Part shown: positions 62,353 through 64,000 of the stretch, in pieces | Position numbering within the stretch: the stretch's first letter is position 1 | How the letters are laid out: each line of letters begins with the position of its first letter | Assembly: GCA_913045935.1 (NCBI GenBank) | Contig: CAJWSY010000001.1 | Coordinates: 46,397-110,396, forward strand | From: an uncultured Chloroflexota bacterium | GTDB lineage: Bacteria > Chloroflexota > Dehalococcoidia > Lucifugimonadales > GCA-002694895 | Length of the DNA: 64,000 nucleotides | Direction: 5' to 3' | Position numbers and translations under genes: made by a program | Notes under the pieces: model-generated | What the model was told of the DNA's origin: nothing | The model's database searches: none | What the model saw: only the letters and a program-made list of their open reading frames with translations

Positions 62353-62986
62353 ACCAATTCATAGTAGATGCAATAACAGGCATATTTTCTTTAAATATGT
62401 CTTTAATTTGATTTGCTATATCCATATGTTCTTTCTGTGTCCCATGACCTGATCTTAAATCAATATAATGCATCCAACTTCTTATTGTTCCCGTCATATA
62501 CATTCTAGTTGTTGTTGCTTGTGGTAACACAAATCTTGCGCTTTCTTTGGCAACTCCTTGATCAAGCAAATCATTATACAACTGTGTTGATTCATCAAAG
62601 TGTTTTCTAATTCTTACATTAAAATGTGATTTGACATCTTCAGAAATATCATCGATGGAATTTTGCCTGTTTTTTGTATCTTGTCTTCTTAAATCTGGAA
62701 GATCTATAGATTCATTAATTAAATTTTTTTCAGCATATCTCTGGCTAAATTGCTGATAAGTAAAAGATCTGTGTCGCAAAATTTGTGTAGCTATGGCTAA
62801 CGATGTTTGAATTTCAATAGTCATATAAGCTTGCTCAAATGGTGACCAATGAGAATGTTCAATCATATATTTTAATAAGCCTTCATATTGGTCATTATCT
62901 TGATTTTTTGGATTGCTTACTCTTGCAATATAAGCAATTGTTTCTTCTGCTTTAGGTGTAATTGATACTAATTTAGCTATATTCAT
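62351..62986 (-). CDS. thyX: Flavin-dependent thymidylate synthase
   Basis: Makes dTMP from dUMP with methylene-tetrahydrofolate and FAD/NADPH. 211 residues. The ThyX motif is RHRSFTYQQFSQRY (71-84); ARFVLPQATTTRMYMTGTIRSW near the C-terminus binds substrate, and the late Arg region (YIDLRSGHGTQKEH) fits. Genomes with ThyX often lack ThyA. No Shine-Dalgarno is seen before the ATG at 62986. Confidence 0.96.
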   Translation of the reverse strand: MNIAKLVSITPKAEETIAYIARVSNPKNQDNDQYEGLLKYMIEHSHWSPFEQAYMTIEIQTSLAIATQILRHRSFTYQQFSQRYAEKNLINESIDLPDLRRQDTKNRQNSIDDISEDVKSHFNVRIRKHFDESTQLYNDLLDQGVAKESARFVLPQATTTRMYMTGTIRSWMHYIDLRSGHGTQKEHMDIANQIKDIFKENMPVIASTMNW

Positions 62987-63008
62987 AATAGATATAGTAT
63001 ATATTATT

Positions 63009-64000
63009 TTAGATTATCAAATTAACAGGGTTTTCTAAATTTTTCTTTAATTCTGCTATAAATAGAGCTCCAGCTGCTCCATCAGTGACCCTGTGATCAG
63101 CTGACAAACTAGCATGCATAATACTCGAAATAGATATACTATCATCGTCATTTACAACTGGAGTTTTCTTAACAGATCCAACAGCTAGCATAGCAGTTTG
63201 AGGTGGTAAAATAATTGCAAGAAAATTATTAACATCAAACATTCCCAAATTACTTATAGAAAAAGTACCTTTTGTATACTCAGCACTTGTTAGTTTTCCA
63301 TTTTTTGTTCTGTCAACTAAATCTTTGGTAGATAATGAAATATCTTTTATATCCTTATCATTACATCCAATTATAGCTGGTAAAATCAATCCATCCGATA
63401 AAGCAATTGCAATTGAAATGTTTATTTCATCATTGGAAATAACCATGTTATTCTCATATCTGCTATTAAAAATTTGGTATTTTTTAAGTGTCTCAATTGA
63501 TGCTTTAATTATTAAATCATTAATACTAATTTTAATATTTTGATCTTCTAATTTAGCATTAATTTGTGATCTTATTTCCAAGGCTTTATCCATATTAATT
63601 TCAGTAGATAAATAATAATGAGGAACCTCTTGTTTGCTTCTTTGTGTAACTCTTGCAATCTGAGCACGCATTTTATTACTTTCTTGGCTAGTACTTGAAT
63701 TTTCTATATCTTTAACCGGAGAACTTGTTACGCCTATTGGATCTGTGGATACATCAGCATCAATAGTTTCATCTTGGTTATTACTTTCATTAATCATATT
63801 TTCAACATCTGATTTTACAATTCTTCCACCTGGACCTGTGCCAGATATTTTGCTCAAATCAATATTCTTTTCTTTAGCTAAAGTTTTTGCCAATGGAGAA
63901 GCTTTTATTTTAACTCCAGGTACTTCTTCTGTTGTTTCTGGTGTAGATACTTCTTCTGTTGTTTCTGGTGTAGATACTTCTTCTGTTGTTTCTGGTGTAG
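63009..64000 (-). CDS. Dihydrolipoamide acyltransferase (E2), 5' end cut by window edge
   Basis: Partial E2 of a 2-oxo acid dehydrogenase complex. The frame remains open past 63893 to the right edge, so the N-terminal lipoyl domain lies outside. Visible from the N-terminal side: a linker of three TPETTEEVS-like repeats, a peripheral subunit-binding domain (SPLAKTLAKEKNIDLSKISG ... GGRIVKSDVENMI), a Ser/Asp-rich linker and the catalytic acyltransferase domain ending in LSADHRVTDGAAGALF, with the active His of DHRVxDG. Whether it is the pyruvate, 2-oxoglutarate or branched-chain form cannot be told. sucCD lies 9 kb away. Confidence 0.93.
   Translation of the reverse strand, partial: TPETTEEVSTPETTEEVSTPETTEEVPGVKIKASPLAKTLAKEKNIDLSKISGTGPGGRIVKSDVENMINESNNQDETIDADVSTDPIGVTSSPVKDIENSSTSQESNKMRAQIARVTQRSKQEVPHYYLSTEINMDKALEIRSQINAKLEDQNIKISINDLIIKASIETLKKYQIFNSRYENNMVISNDEINISIAIALSDGLILPAIIGCNDKDIKDISLSTKDLVDRTKNGKLTSAEYTKGTFSISNLGMFDVNNFLAIILPPQTAMLAVGSVKKTPVVNDDDSISISSIMHASLSADHRVTDGAAGALFIAELKKNLENPVNLII
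63921..64000. repeat. 27-bp tandem repeat in the E2 linker
   Basis: Three identical copies in a row: 63921-63947, 63948-63974 and 63975-64000 (26 of 27 bases before the window ends). Each encodes nine residues, VSTPETTEE in minus-strand frame. They may continue beyond the edge. Such repeats form the flexible swinging linker and can vary in copy number. Confidence 0.93.

Noticed and set aside
1-64000. CRISPR arrays, insertion sequences, prophage or rRNA
   Set aside because: I looked for spaced direct repeats, transposase motifs, phage structural genes and rRNA cores and found none.

Overview
This AT-rich window (roughly 30 % GC by eye) comes from a densely packed bacterial chromosome. Genes abut or overlap by 4-17 nt, gaps are short, and I see no mobile element, prophage, CRISPR array or rRNA. 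Several features point to a monoderm-type envelope: a sortase, a short YidC without a large periplasmic domain, a surface FAS1 protein with a sortase-type tail, and PyrR. Small genome style, TTG starts and many amidohydrolase, FAD-oxidase and acyl-CoA genes would suit a streamlined marine lineage such as AT-rich SAR202-type Chloroflexota. That placement is inference only. The three tRNA genes (Lys-CUU, Leu-UAG, Ser-UGA) do not encode CCA.

Layout. 1-1.9 kb: a partial sortase running off the left edge, a zinc-ribbon protein and an amidohydrolase. 2-7.1 kb: serS, then a minus-strand acyl-CoA group (acyl-CoA synthetase, two crotonase-fold proteins, PfkB kinase). 7.1-11.3 kb: the conserved jag-yidC-lipoprotein-yidD-rnpA-rpmH group with a good promoter, preceded by rph. 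11.4-15.8 kb: lepA and sbcC. 15.8-23.4 kb: pyrimidine operon pyrR-pyrB-pyrC-carA-carB, followed by an ATC-hydrolase-like gene. 23.6-28.2 kb: alanine dehydrogenase, a TIGR01777/SRPBCC pair, a SelA-like PLP enzyme and a class IV aminotransferase. 28.2-34.6 kb: DNA repair (OGG1-type glycosylase, exonuclease-DinG helicase), PHP phosphoesterase, ispE and rsmA. 34.6-39.2 kb: tRNA-Lys, serine hydrolase, TauE/SafE permease, alr, sarcosine-oxidase-like enzyme and a possible 24-residue membrane peptide. 39.2-43.5 kb: an S-box (SAM) riboswitch with terminator controlling metZ and a metX-metW fusion, with an amidohydrolase behind. 43.6-51.9 kb: a hydroxyisobutyrate-dehydrogenase-like gene, MDR oxidoreductase, threonine dehydratase, and two divergent VCBS/UnbV-repeat proteins. 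51.9-64 kb: tRNA-Leu, sucCD, tRNA-Ser, uvrA, a cytidylate-kinase-like protein, a YtcJ-type amidohydrolase, a glycine-oxidase-like enzyme, the FAS1 surface protein, thyX and a partial dihydrolipoamide acyltransferase.

Most unusual parts. (1) A 1075-residue protein joins a YraQ/ArsP-like permease to seven calcium-type VCBS repeats and an UnbV domain. It starts in the same CATATG as a divergent VCBS/UnbV protein, so there is no base between the two start codons. (2) A sortase at one end and a FAS1 protein with an LPSVG-membrane-basic tail at the other; the FAS1 gene has an 18-bp perfect palindrome over its predicted -10 box. (3) A 36-bp perfect palindrome inside the sortase gene. (4) MetX fused to MetW, downstream of an S-box riboswitch.
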